A stretch of DNA of 64,000 nucleotides from Tomitella fengzijianii. Lineage in GTDB: Bacteria > Actinomycetota > Actinomycetes > Mycobacteriales > Mycobacteriaceae. Shown here one piece after another: positions 51,669-61,681 of this stretch. Where the stretch lies: the NCBI RefSeq assembly GCF_007559025.1, contig NZ_CP041765.1:3159501-3223500 (forward strand). Reading direction: 5' to 3'. The notes beneath the pieces are model-generated. The model was not told where the DNA came from, did no database searches, and was given only the letters and a program-made list of their open reading frames with translations. The position numbers were made by a program, and so were the translations under genes. Each line of letters starts with the position of its first letter. Within the stretch, counting starts at the first letter, position 1.

Positions 51669-53048
51669 TCAGGTGACCGCATGCAGCCGGGCGCCGCGGT
51701 CGCGGCCGAGCTGATGGCGCAGGCACTGCTCCAGATGAGGGCGGCGGAAACGATGCTCCCGCACGCTCAGGACCTCCGGGGCGACGTGCTGGTCCGCCAG
51801 CGCCAGCTCACGGGCGCCTTGCGCGCCCAGCATGAGGCGCGGGCCCAGGTCCGGGACGGGGACGAGCGCCGGGCGGTGCAGCACCCGCGCGAGGGTCTGC
51901 GCGTGTTCGGCCGCGGTGACCGCGTGCGGGGCGACCGCGTTGACCGGCCCGCTCAGCTGCGCGTCGTGGAGCGCGCGGTGGTAGACGTCGACCAGGTCGT
52001 CGAGGTCGATCCACGACAGATACTGTGTGCCGTCGCCGAGCGGCCCGCCGAGGCCGGCGGCGAACAGCGGGCGCTGCAGGCGCAGCGTGCCGCCGAGCGG
52101 ACTCTGCACGATCCCGGTGCGCACCTGCACCGTCCGCAGGCCCGCGTCGGCTGCCGGACCCGAGGCGTCCTCCCAGTCGCGCACGACGCCGGCGAGGAAG
52201 TCCGAACCCGCCTCCGCGCCCTCGCCGAGCACCTCGCCGGGGCGGTCGTGCCCGTAGTAGCCGATCGCCGAGGCGCTGACGAACACCGACGGGCCGTCAT
52301 CCGCGCGGGCGGCGGCCTCGGCGAGCCGGCGGGTGGGGCCGACGCGGCTGTCGCGGACCGCGGCTTTGTGGGCGTCGGTGAACCGCCCCGCGATCGGCGC
52401 GCCGGCCAGGTGCACCACGGCGTCGACGCCCTCCAGTGCGCCCGGCGCGGGATCGGCCGGGTCCCACTGCCGCTCGTCCGGGGCGGCCGGGTCGCGGCGC
52501 ACCAGGCGGATCACCCGGTGCCCGCCGGTGGTGAGGAAGGCGCACAGCGCCGAGCCGACCATGCCCGACGCGCCGGTGACGGCGATGACGGAAGCCGCCA
52601 TGCCGGCGGCGCGCGCCCGGCCGTGCGCCGCGAGATCGTCGGCCAGCTGGCGGTGCCGGTAGGCGAAGGTGGGGCGCAGCAGCGTCTCCGGCACCGGCGT
52701 GTGCACCGTGTCCGTGAGCCGCGTGCGGCCGTTGCCCGCGTCGCTGAACTCGTGCTCGTGGCGCCACGGGCCCGCTGCCGCGGTGGGCAGCGTCTGCCAC
52801 CCGCCGTGCACGCGCTGATCCACGAAGCGGCGCGGCGGGTCGTACTCGTCCGGCTGGTGTTGCGCGTACCAGCGGAGGCCGCCGGGCAGTCCCAGTACGG
52901 CCCGGCCGTCGGCCGGCGAGGACGCCTCTTCGACGGCGCGCATCGGCTGCCACGGCGGGATCAGCCGGCGCAGGGCGCCCGGCCGGCCATGCCAGGCGAA
53001 GACCTCCTCGCGGGGTGCGTCGATGATGCTCGAATGCACGATTCCCAT
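51669..53048 (-). CDS. SRPBCC-TIGR01777 NAD-epimerase fusion
   Basis: A 459-residue fusion. Residues 1-150 form an SRPBCC ligand-binding domain (HSSIIDAPREEVFAWHGRPG). Residues about 155-455 are a TIGR01777 epimerase: AVTGASGMVGSALCAF, VHLAGAPIAGRFTDAHK, SASAIGYYG, RTGIVQSPLGG and YLSWIDLDDLV. Such proteins are often called SulA-like, but that cell-division role is unproven. The photolyase stop lies 60 bases upstream, so photolyase and this gene may form one operon. Confidence 0.9.
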   Translation of the reverse strand: MGIVHSSIIDAPREEVFAWHGRPGALRRLIPPWQPMRAVEEASSPADGRAVLGLPGGLRWYAQHQPDEYDPPRRFVDQRVHGGWQTLPTAAAGPWRHEHEFSDAGNGRTRLTDTVHTPVPETLLRPTFAYRHRQLADDLAAHGRARAAGMAASVIAVTGASGMVGSALCAFLTTGGHRVIRLVRRDPAAPDERQWDPADPAPGALEGVDAVVHLAGAPIAGRFTDAHKAAVRDSRVGPTRRLAEAAARADDGPSVFVSASAIGYYGHDRPGEVLGEGAEAGSDFLAGVVRDWEDASGPAADAGLRTVQVRTGIVQSPLGGTLRLQRPLFAAGLGGPLGDGTQYLSWIDLDDLVDVYHRALHDAQLSGPVNAVAPHAVTAAEHAQTLARVLHRPALVPVPDLGPRLMLGAQGARELALADQHVAPEVLSVREHRFRRPHLEQCLRHQLGRDRGARLHAVT

Positions 53049-53107
53049 CTGCCGTCACTCCTCCTCGTCGCTGCGCCGCCCGTGGTGCAGGCGCCGGGCG
53101 GCGGTGG

Positions 53108-54544
53108 TCATCGGAGTTCCCCGAACCGCGCGAGGGCAACCACCCGCTCCTCCGCATGGTCGACGATCGGCGGCGGATACGCAGGGTTATCGGCGGAGAA
53201 CAGCGATTCGTCCGCGCCGCGGGCCCACGGGCGGTGCACCGCCTTGCCGCCGATGTGCCGCAGTTCCGGAACCCAGCGGCGCACGTAGTCGCCGTCCGGG
53301 TCGAACCGCTCGCCCTGCGTGATCGGGTTGAACACGCGGAAGTACGGGGCCGCGTCGGTGCCGCACCCTGCCGTCCACTGCCAGCCGTGCTGGTTGGAGG
53401 CGAGGTCGCCGTCCACCAGGTGCGTCATGAAGTGCCGCGCGCCGCGCCACCAGGGCAGGTGCAGGTCCTTGGTGAGGAACGACGCGGTGATCATCCGCAC
53501 CCGGTTGTGCATCCACCCCTGGCCGAGCAGCTGCCGCATGCCCGCGTCGACGATGGGATAGCCGGTGCGGCCGCCGCGCCAGGCGTCGAATGCGGCCTCC
53601 GCGTCCAGCCCCGCGTCGTACCGCATCGCGTCGAACCGAACGTTGTAGTTGCGGCGTGCCGTGTCCGGCCGGTGGAACAGGACGTCGGCGTAGAAGTCGC
53701 GCCAGGCGAGCTCGCTGCGCAGGACGGACGCGGCCGAGCCCGGGCTGTCGCGCAGGTCGTGCAGCACGGTGCGCGGGTGGATGCAGCCGAACTTGAGGTA
53801 CGGCGACAGCCCCGTGGTGGCGTCCTTGTCGGGGCGGTCCCGGTGGGTGTCGTAGCCGGTCAGCCGCTCGTCCCGGAACGTCCGCCACCGGCGGAGCGCC
53901 GCGGCCTCGCCGGCGGGCGGCAGTGTCGGTCCGTCGGTGTGGTCGCCGGGGTGCGGCAGTTCGGCGAGCCCGACGCGCGGGGGAAGGTCTGCCAGCCGAC
54001 GATGAGTGTTGCTCGGGGAGAGTGCATCCGGGTCGAGCCAGGCGAGCGTGTCCGCGGTGGTGGCCGCCGGCGAGTGCCAGCCGTGTTCGAGCCAGCCGCG
54101 GCGGTACGAGGTGAAGACCTTGTAGGGAGTGCCGGCTTTGGTGCTGATGCGCCCCGGTGAGACGGCGTAGGGCGATCCGGTGCGGATGATCGGGACGCTC
54201 GACGCCGCCAGCGCCGATTCGACGGCGTCGTCGCGCCGCATGCCGTATGGACCGTGGTCGGCGCTGATGTGGACGGAGTCCGCGTCGATGGCGTGGGCGA
54301 TCCGCGGGATCGCCTCGGCGGGGTCGCCGCGGACGACGAGCAGCCGGCCGCCCAGGTCCGTGTCGAGGGCGCGCAGGCAACCGGTGAGAAAGGTGGTTCG
54401 CGGTGTTCCTGACGGGCGCAGGAGGGCATCGTCGAGGACGAAGACGGCGAGCGCCTGTGTGCTGCGGTCCCGGGCTGCGAGCAGCGTCGGCAGGTCGGCC
54501 AGCCGCAGGTCGCGGCGGAACCAGACGATCGCGGGGGCGGGCAT
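53108..54544 (-). CDS. phrB: Deoxyribodipyrimidine photolyase
   Basis: A 478-residue cryptochrome/photolyase: N-terminal antenna domain (VWFRRDLRLADLPTL), FAD-binding domain with LSPYLKFGCIHPR, LAWRDFYADVL, YPIVDAGMRQLLGQGWMHNR and the DLASNQHGWQWTAG segment holding the Trp chain. It repairs UV-induced cyclobutane dimers using light. Its place beside DUF1365/CFA and FAD genes mirrors light- or singlet-oxygen-induced clusters elsewhere. I find no SigK promoter directly upstream. Confidence 0.95.
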   Translation of the reverse strand: MPAPAIVWFRRDLRLADLPTLLAARDRSTQALAVFVLDDALLRPSGTPRTTFLTGCLRALDTDLGGRLLVVRGDPAEAIPRIAHAIDADSVHISADHGPYGMRRDDAVESALAASSVPIIRTGSPYAVSPGRISTKAGTPYKVFTSYRRGWLEHGWHSPAATTADTLAWLDPDALSPSNTHRRLADLPPRVGLAELPHPGDHTDGPTLPPAGEAAALRRWRTFRDERLTGYDTHRDRPDKDATTGLSPYLKFGCIHPRTVLHDLRDSPGSAASVLRSELAWRDFYADVLFHRPDTARRNYNVRFDAMRYDAGLDAEAAFDAWRGGRTGYPIVDAGMRQLLGQGWMHNRVRMITASFLTKDLHLPWWRGARHFMTHLVDGDLASNQHGWQWTAGCGTDAAPYFRVFNPITQGERFDPDGDYVRRWVPELRHIGGKAVHRPWARGADESLFSADNPAYPPPIVDHAEERVVALARFGELR

Positions 54545-54595
54545 GGGGCCAGTGTGCCTTGGCGGGCGCTCCGGCCGCCGCGTCCGACCGGCCGG

Positions 54596-55600
54596 TTACT
54601 GCAGCCGCGCCTCGATCACGGGCCAGGAGCGGGCGAGTTCGTCGCGCCAGTAGGGCCAGTCGTGTTCGCCCACCGGCTGTGCGCTGCGGACCACGTGGAC
54701 GCCGGCGTTCTGCAGGACGGGCACGAGCTGGTTGGTGCACAGGTTGGAGCCCGCCTCGAGCAGGCCGCCGATGACGACGCGCCGTTCGAGCTGCGGGACG
54801 CCGGGCTTCTCGTGCGGGCCGGGCAGGCCGTTGCCCGAGGACAGGTAGACGGTGGTGCCGCGCAGGCCGGCGGCGTTGGCGAACAGGTCGTGGGCGTGCC
54901 AGTCGGGGCTGCCGTAGGGGCCCCACATCAGCTCGGAATTCGCGTTGCCGTTGATGACGACCAGGTCGGTGATCTCCTTGCCGAGCGGCTCCAGGGTGTT
55001 GTAGCAGCCGCTGTAGCCGGCGACGGCCTGGTAGAGGCCGGGATTGCGTTCTGCGAGCATGAGCGCGCCCTCGGCGCCGCTGGAGATGCCGCCGATGGCG
55101 TTCTTGCCATTGGTGTCGAACCGGGCGTCGATGACGGGCGGGAGCTCCTGCGTCAGGAACGTTTCCCACTTGACCGTGCCGAACTTGGGGTGCTCCTGCT
55201 GCCAGTCGGTGTAGAGGGTGCCGGTGCCGCCGACGGGGTAGACCGTGTAGACGTCCTTGTCGGCGAAGAACCGCGCCGCGTCACCGCGGTCGGGGTCCAG
55301 CCAGTTGTTGCTCTCGGTCTGGCCGGAGTTGCCGTCGAGCAGGTAGTACACGCCGTGCGGGCCGTCGTCGTGCGCCGGGAGCATCACCATCACCGGGACG
55401 TCGCGGCCCATCGAGGGGCTGTGGACCTCGAGGCGGACGAGGCGGTCGGTGACCTGCTCGGAGGCCGTCACCGCACCTGTTGCCGCAGGTGCCGATGGCG
55501 CCTGAGCTGCGGCCGGCGCAACCGCCGTACCCAGCGCCAGAGAGGATGCCGCCAGTGCCGCCGCCGCAACGGCCGAGCCCACCCGTGACCGGATGCCCAT
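54596..55600 (-). CDS. Antigen-85-type mycolyltransferase 3 (divergent)
   Basis: A 334-residue secreted protein. Signal peptide to about residue 33 (PAAA|QA). The core has YYLLDGNSGQTESNNW, nucleophile Ser173 in GGISSGAEG, and His313 in GEHDWPYWRDEL. It departs from enzymes 1 and 2 around both catalytic motifs but keeps the Ser and His, so it is probably active, unlike MPT51. GGAGG lies 8 bases before ATG 55600. Two tiny genes lie immediately upstream on the same strand, near groEL2. Confidence 0.9.
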   Translation of the reverse strand: MGIRSRVGSAVAAAALAASSLALGTAVAPAAAQAPSAPAATGAVTASEQVTDRLVRLEVHSPSMGRDVPVMVMLPAHDDGPHGVYYLLDGNSGQTESNNWLDPDRGDAARFFADKDVYTVYPVGGTGTLYTDWQQEHPKFGTVKWETFLTQELPPVIDARFDTNGKNAIGGISSGAEGALMLAERNPGLYQAVAGYSGCYNTLEPLGKEITDLVVINGNANSELMWGPYGSPDWHAHDLFANAAGLRGTTVYLSSGNGLPGPHEKPGVPQLERRVVIGGLLEAGSNLCTNQLVPVLQNAGVHVVRSAQPVGEHDWPYWRDELARSWPVIEARLQ

Positions 55601-55676
55601 GCAATTACCCTCCACTGCGGCGAACCGCGCATTCATTCGACCGCGTCCCGGAGTCGACCTGCCGCCATAAACAGGC

Positions 55677-55714
55677 TTGCTCCCCGGCCGCCGTCAACGA
55701 CGACCGGGGAGCAA
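55677..55714 (-). terminator. Terminator of the 40-residue gene
   Basis: An 11-bp perfect stem (TTGCTCCCCGG and its complement) directly after the 40-residue gene. Confidence 0.78.
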
Positions 55715-55726
55715 ACCGGGCACTGC

Positions 55727-55849
55727 CTACTTGGCGGGCGTGCCACCGCTGAGCGCGGTGAGCGAGTCCGCCAGTCCGCCGAGGACCTGGCCGACCGAGC
55801 CGAGGCCCGGCTCGATGAGGTTGATGAGCTTTTCTACTGAACCGGTCAT
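55727..55849 (-). CDS. Tiny protein, 40 aa (PorA/PorH-like candidate)
   Basis: A 40-residue amphipathic protein: MTGSVEKLINLIEPGLGSVG, then a LADSLTALSGG segment and a TPAK tail. GGAGGAAAGC precedes ATG 55849. It shares GLAD-SLTA with the next tiny gene. The position close to groEL2 and a mycolyltransferase parallels porH-porA of Corynebacterium glutamicum, which lie by groEL2. No signal peptide. Confidence 0.7.
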   Translation of the reverse strand: MTGSVEKLINLIEPGLGSVGQVLGGLADSLTALSGGTPAK

Positions 55850-55867
55850 GCTTTCCTCCAGTTTGAG

Positions 55868-55890
55868 TCACGCCCCTCCGAGGAGCGTGA
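55868..55890 (-). terminator. Hairpin between the paired tiny genes
   Basis: TCACGCCCCT and AGGAGCGTGA arms with one mismatch and a 3-base loop; a partial terminator between 55925-56050 and 55727-55849. Confidence 0.5.
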
Positions 55891-55924
55891 AGTGATTGAC
55901 TGTCGCTTATTGCGACGCTGCGAC

Positions 55925-56050
55925 TTACTTGCCCCCGGCAGGATCACCCTGGATGGAGCCGGTGATGGCGGTCAGGCTGCCGTCGGCAAGCCCCATGAAC
56001 TTGACAATCGCCGGAAGAATCGGCGTGAGGAGCTGTCCCATTGAGCCCAT
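55925..56050 (-). CDS. Tiny MGS-type protein, 41 aa (PorA/PorH-like candidate)
   Basis: A 41-residue protein: MGSMGQLLTPILPAIVKFMG, then LADGSLTAITGSIQ and a Gly-rich end with Lys. AAGGGGA lies 6 bases before ATG 56050. Paralogous in its second half to the 40-residue gene downstream. It starts Met-Gly-Ser like the array peptides. The pairing of two tiny genes near groEL2 is the strongest link to the corynebacterial porin locus. Confidence 0.7.
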   Translation of the reverse strand: MGSMGQLLTPILPAIVKFMGLADGSLTAITGSIQGDPAGGK

Positions 56051-56170
56051 CAGTGTCCCCTTAAAGTGTGGAACCCGCCGCGTTGCTATGAGTGCGACGC
56101 GGTCGAGTGATTTACATGCCGCGGATCACACTAGCACTGACTACCGGGGAGTACAAGACCTTGGTTCAAC

Positions 56171-57601
56171 TCATTGGCTTCCACGTAATGCAACATCCTT
56201 CAACCCGCTGAACGACTGCCGCAGAAGTGTCAAGTAACGGTCGAGGTCGGGCACTGCTGCCGTATCGGCGCACACGTTGACAGTGAGTTGGGACGATCGT
56301 CCACGACAGAGGAAGTGGCGCAACAGGTCTCCGTTGATCGGCGGCTGATTCGGCAGCACCGCCGCGTGCGGCGCCCCGCAGAAATGTAGTCCTTCCGAGT
56401 CCAACGCGATGTTGCTGACCATCGTGTGCGAGGACCGCGGCTTGTCGGCGAAGGCGGAGGCCGCGCGGTTGACGCCGGCCGTCAGCTTCATCAACAGGGA
56501 CGGTGTCGTCTCCTTCCTGGTCGCCACGATGCGCGCGGCCCGGAAGTCGCTCCGTTCCTTCGCGCGCCTGGACGATTCGGCGATCAACGCCAGCCTCTTC
56601 ATCGGATCGTCGACATCAAAATGAAGTGAGATCGCCAGTAGCACAATCTGGTTGGATGAGCTCCACTGCTCCACCCCGCGAACCGAGCGGGGAACCATCG
56701 CAGACAGCGGCGCCCGCGTAGGCGCACCGTCCGCCCCGAGATACTCGCGCAGCCCGCCTGCCACCGTCGCCAGGAGCACGTCGTTCACGGTGGCCCCGGG
56801 CGATGCGGCCCGGATCGCGGCCACGTCGTCCAAGCCGAAGGTCATGAAGTCGATGGCGACTCCGCCGACCGCCGGACCGTTCAATCTGGTGGGCGGATCC
56901 AGAACGACGCGATCGATCTCCCCGGCCGCCTCCGCCTCCTCCACCTGGGCAAGCGCCTCACGTGTAGCGCGTATCGCCCGGACCGCACTGCCCACCCGCC
57001 ACGAAAGCGAGAACGCAGCCCGCGCCGCCATGATCGGAGCGATCGGCGCCGAATCACGAGGCGGAGAGGCTTCCGGCTTCCCCACCTCCGCGTACATCCG
57101 GGCGGTGAGCTCGCGCACGGCGAGACCGTCCCCCGCGCTGTGGTGGATCTTGAGGAGCACGATGACCAGCTCGCCCGGGACGTCGTGCACTCCGGAGACT
57201 CCGGTGACGACGTGCAACTCCCACGGCGGCCTGGTCAGGTCGACGGGCTCCGCCACGACCTGCTCCAAGTAGCCGGCGACAGGCGCCCACCCGGGACCGT
57301 CGACCTCGTGCACGAACACGTGATCCGCCAGGTCGACATCCGCAGGCACCCAGTAGGGGTAATCGAGGTCCCAGAACTCGCGCCTGATCCGCCGGGTGAA
57401 GAACGGGGCGAAGGACAGCCGCCGGGACATCCACTCGTACGCCTGCTCCAGCGTCAACTGCGCCTCCGGCACGCCGGTGGCATCGAACATGTGCGCGGCG
57501 ACCAGGTGGCTCCGATGCCCCGGCCGCTCGTGGAAATGGAACTCGGCATCCCGCGGCTGCAACCGGTTCCCGGTGCCTCCGACATCACGACCGGTGTTCA
57601 T
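56171..57601 (-). CDS. Wax ester synthase/diacylglycerol acyltransferase (WS/DGAT)
   Basis: A 476-residue WS/DGAT: the catalytic HHxxxDG motif is HHSAGDG at residues 153-159, with the N-terminal RPGHRSHLVAAHMFD and the C-terminal SNIALDSEGLHFCGAP and LTVNVCADTAAVPD blocks of the family. It esterifies acyl-CoA to diacylglycerol or fatty alcohol, making storage or surface lipids. GAGGAGAACG directly precedes ATG 57601. A single gene between the tiny pair and a long non-coding stretch. Confidence 0.92.
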   Translation of the reverse strand: MNTGRDVGGTGNRLQPRDAEFHFHERPGHRSHLVAAHMFDATGVPEAQLTLEQAYEWMSRRLSFAPFFTRRIRREFWDLDYPYWVPADVDLADHVFVHEVDGPGWAPVAGYLEQVVAEPVDLTRPPWELHVVTGVSGVHDVPGELVIVLLKIHHSAGDGLAVRELTARMYAEVGKPEASPPRDSAPIAPIMAARAAFSLSWRVGSAVRAIRATREALAQVEEAEAAGEIDRVVLDPPTRLNGPAVGGVAIDFMTFGLDDVAAIRAASPGATVNDVLLATVAGGLREYLGADGAPTRAPLSAMVPRSVRGVEQWSSSNQIVLLAISLHFDVDDPMKRLALIAESSRRAKERSDFRAARIVATRKETTPSLLMKLTAGVNRAASAFADKPRSSHTMVSNIALDSEGLHFCGAPHAAVLPNQPPINGDLLRHFLCRGRSSQLTVNVCADTAAVPDLDRYLTLLRQSFSGLKDVALRGSQ

Positions 57602-58293
57602 CGTTCTCCTCAATGTCCGCGCCGACCCGTTCGGCCAGGGACACGCTACAACGGTTCGCACGCCGTTGAGACGATGCGGGAAATATCGGGAAGCCGATCA
57701 GAACCGAGGACGTTCCCGCACGGACGACCGGGCCACTCCGCGTTTCTCCGGCGCTCGCGCGGAACCAGAACGCGGCAACAGCGAAAGGCCGTGCGCCTTC
57801 CATTCTTCTGAAACAGATTCACGTTATATTGCGATCCCGCCTCGCCGCTGCCGCCCGATTACCGCACAGGATCGCGAAGGTGCCAGAGTTCACTTGGCGC
57901 TCAACGCGTTTCACAGAAGCCGACATGATGCCGGCGGCCGCGCTGCACACGTCCCGCACCCGGATCGTCGGCTGCCGCGTCGTGGATTCACGACCGTGTA
58001 AGCGCCTCCCCGGAATCCGATGTGGCGCGTGTCAGCACGAGCGGGCCCTGCCTGCCGGCGATGGCCGGGGCACGCTTCCGCGGACCCGGTCCGGCCGTCG
58101 GCCATGCAGTAGTCGCCTCGCCACACAGACTCCGGCCGGGCCGCGACCGACACCGCACACAGGCCGTCCATCCCGGAAACGCCGCCGTTCCGTTGACAAC
58201 GGCCCTGTGACCCGGAAAGGTCCACCGTGCGCCGGTGACGTGGAGCACCGGCGCACGCAACTGGACATCTCAGCGACAACGGAGGCAACTCAC
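57602..58293. other. Long non-coding region, WS/DGAT / secreted protein
   Basis: 692 bases without a supported gene; open frames here have no ribosome site or family-like sequence. A TTATATT motif at about 57824 is unusually AT-rich for this genome and may mark a promoter. A small RNA cannot be excluded. Confidence 0.45.
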
Positions 58294-58668
58294 GTGCGTA
58301 CCCACACTTCTGCCCTCAAGCGCGTCGTCGGCGGCGGCTTCGCCCTCGCCACCGCAGCGGCCTTCATCGTCCCGGGCGTCGCCTCGGCCGAGGCTGCCCC
58401 CGACACCGGCTCCGCCGCGTCCCTGCAGGAACTCCTGCCCGACGCCGGCAGCTCCGAGTCCCCGGCGGCCGCCGACGAGGGCGGCGATTCGATGTTCGGC
58501 AGCGTCACCGACCTCCTCGGCTGCTTCAGCAGCGGCTCCGGCGATACGGAGACCCCTGCGGCTGAGGGCGAAGGGGACGGCGACACCGGCATGGGTTCGG
58601 TGACCACCATCATCGACTGCGTCATGGGCGCCATCGGCGGCGGCGACGACACCGGCGGCGAGGTGTAG
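58294..58668 (+). CDS. Secreted acidic Gly/Ser-rich protein, 124 aa
   Basis: A 124-residue protein with a signal peptide (about residues 1-31, ASA|EA) and a strongly acidic, Gly/Ser/Asp-rich mature part. It has two similar motifs, FGSVTDLLGC and MGSVTTIIDC, each with one of its only two Cys, which may pair. GSVT-plus-hydrophobic resembles the starts of the tiny MGS peptides. GGAGG lies 8 bases before GTG 58294. Convergent with groEL2 across a terminator. No known family. Confidence 0.72.
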   Translation: MRTHTSALKRVVGGGFALATAAAFIVPGVASAEAAPDTGSAASLQELLPDAGSSESPAAADEGGDSMFGSVTDLLGCFSSGSGDTETPAAEGEGDGDTGMGSVTTIIDCVMGAIGGGDDTGGEV

Positions 58669-58686
58669 TCCACGCGGTCCACGCGA

Positions 58687-58729
58687 AAAGGGCGGGCCCC
58701 AGACCATTCCGGTCTGGGGCCCGCCCTTT
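58687..58729. terminator. Bidirectional terminator, secreted protein / groEL2
   Basis: A 19-bp perfect stem (AAAGGGCGGGCCCCAGACC and its complement) with a 5-base loop. Confidence 0.88.
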
Positions 58730-58752
58730 CTGTCAGCGCGTGCGCGGCGGAC

Positions 58753-60562
<1,810 letters not shown>

Positions 60563-60571
60563 AACCCATTT

Positions 60572-60597
60572 TTAGCACTCACCACCAGAGAGTGCAA
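60572..60597. promoter_or_regulatory. CIRCE element 2
   Basis: TTAGCACTC, 9 bases, GAGTGCAA: close to the canonical TTAGCACTC-N9-GAGTGCTAA; second HrcA site. Confidence 0.88.
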
Positions 60598-60638
60598 GGC
60601 ATCGTGGGCCCGGCCGACGAGCCCGCCGAGGGCGATGC

Positions 60639-60659
60639 TTGACCCTGACGCAGGGGCAA
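60639..60659 (+). promoter_or_regulatory. MerR-type operator/promoter of exporter operon
   Basis: TTGACCCTG and CAGGGGCAA arms (8 of 9 paired) around ACG, with TTGACC as the -35 element. A CACCCT -10 candidate follows after a long, about 20-bp spacer, typical of MerR activation. The ATG at 60677 is about where transcription would begin. Confidence 0.65.
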
Positions 60660-60676
60660 CGTCGCACCCTGTGTCC

Positions 60677-61681
60677 ATGACAGCATCAGTACGCGTCGCA
60701 CAAGCGGCGATCGAGGTCGACGGGCTGCGCAAATCTTTCGACGGCACCATGGTTCTCGACGGCATCGGATTCACCGTCCCTGCCGGAACCGTCTACGCCC
60801 TGCTCGGCCCCAACGGCGCGGGCAAGACCACGCTCGTACGCATCCTCACCACCCTCATCACCGCCGACGCGGGATCCTCCCGCGTCCTCGGGCACGACGT
60901 GTCCCGTGAGCCCGGCGCGATCCGCCGCAGCATCGGCGTCACGGGACAGTTCTCCGCCGTCGACGAACTGCTCACCGGTCGCGAGAACCTCCAGCTGATG
61001 GCCGACCTGAATCACCTCCCACGCGCCCGAGGGCGTTCCGTCGCCGACGGGCTGCTGCGGCGCTTCGACCTGGCCGACGCCGCGGACCGCAGCTCGCGCA
61101 CCTACTCCGGCGGCATGCAGAGACGCCTGGACCTCGCGATGACGCTCGTCGGCGCGCCCGGCGTCGTCTTCCTCGACGAGCCGTCGACGGGGCTCGACCC
61201 GCGAAGCCGGCGCGCGCTGTGGGATGAGGTGCGCGCCCTGGTGCGCGACGGGGTGACGATCCTGCTCACCACCCAGTACCTCGACGAGGCCGACGAACTC
61301 GCCGACCGCATCGGCGTGCTCGACCGCGGCCAGCTGATCGCCGAGGGCACACCCGCACAGTTGAAGACGCTCGTGCCGGGCGGCCGCGTCGTCGCCACGT
61401 TCGCCGACGGGCGCGCGCTCGCCGCAGCTGCGCGCGAGTTCCCCGACGCCACGTGCGACGCCGAATCCGGAACCCTGACGATCCCGCACAGCGGCGCCCT
61501 CGCCGCCCTCCAGTGGGTGATCGCACGGCTCGACGCCCGCGGAGCGTCCGCAGTCGAGGTCCGCACCCCCGATCTGGACGACGTGTTCCTCGCACTGACG
61601 GGCCCGGCCCGGGACGACACCGCGACTCCAGCCGAGCAGAAGAACACGACCGGCGACCACACGGAGGAGACCGCACGATGA
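60677..61681 (+). CDS. DrrA-type ABC exporter ATPase 2
   Basis: A 334-residue ATPase: Walker A GPNGAGKTTLVRI, signature YSGGMQRRLDLAMT, Walker B VFLDEPSTGLDPRS, LLTTQYLDEADELA. It has the DrrA C-terminal extension. ATG 60677 follows a MerR-type promoter so closely that the mRNA is probably leaderless. Its stop overlaps the permease start (ATGA). Confidence 0.93.
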   Translation: MTASVRVAQAAIEVDGLRKSFDGTMVLDGIGFTVPAGTVYALLGPNGAGKTTLVRILTTLITADAGSSRVLGHDVSREPGAIRRSIGVTGQFSAVDELLTGRENLQLMADLNHLPRARGRSVADGLLRRFDLADAADRSSRTYSGGMQRRLDLAMTLVGAPGVVFLDEPSTGLDPRSRRALWDEVRALVRDGVTILLTTQYLDEADELADRIGVLDRGQLIAEGTPAQLKTLVPGGRVVATFADGRALAAAAREFPDATCDAESGTLTIPHSGALAALQWVIARLDARGASAVEVRTPDLDDVFLALTGPARDDTATPAEQKNTTGDHTEETAR

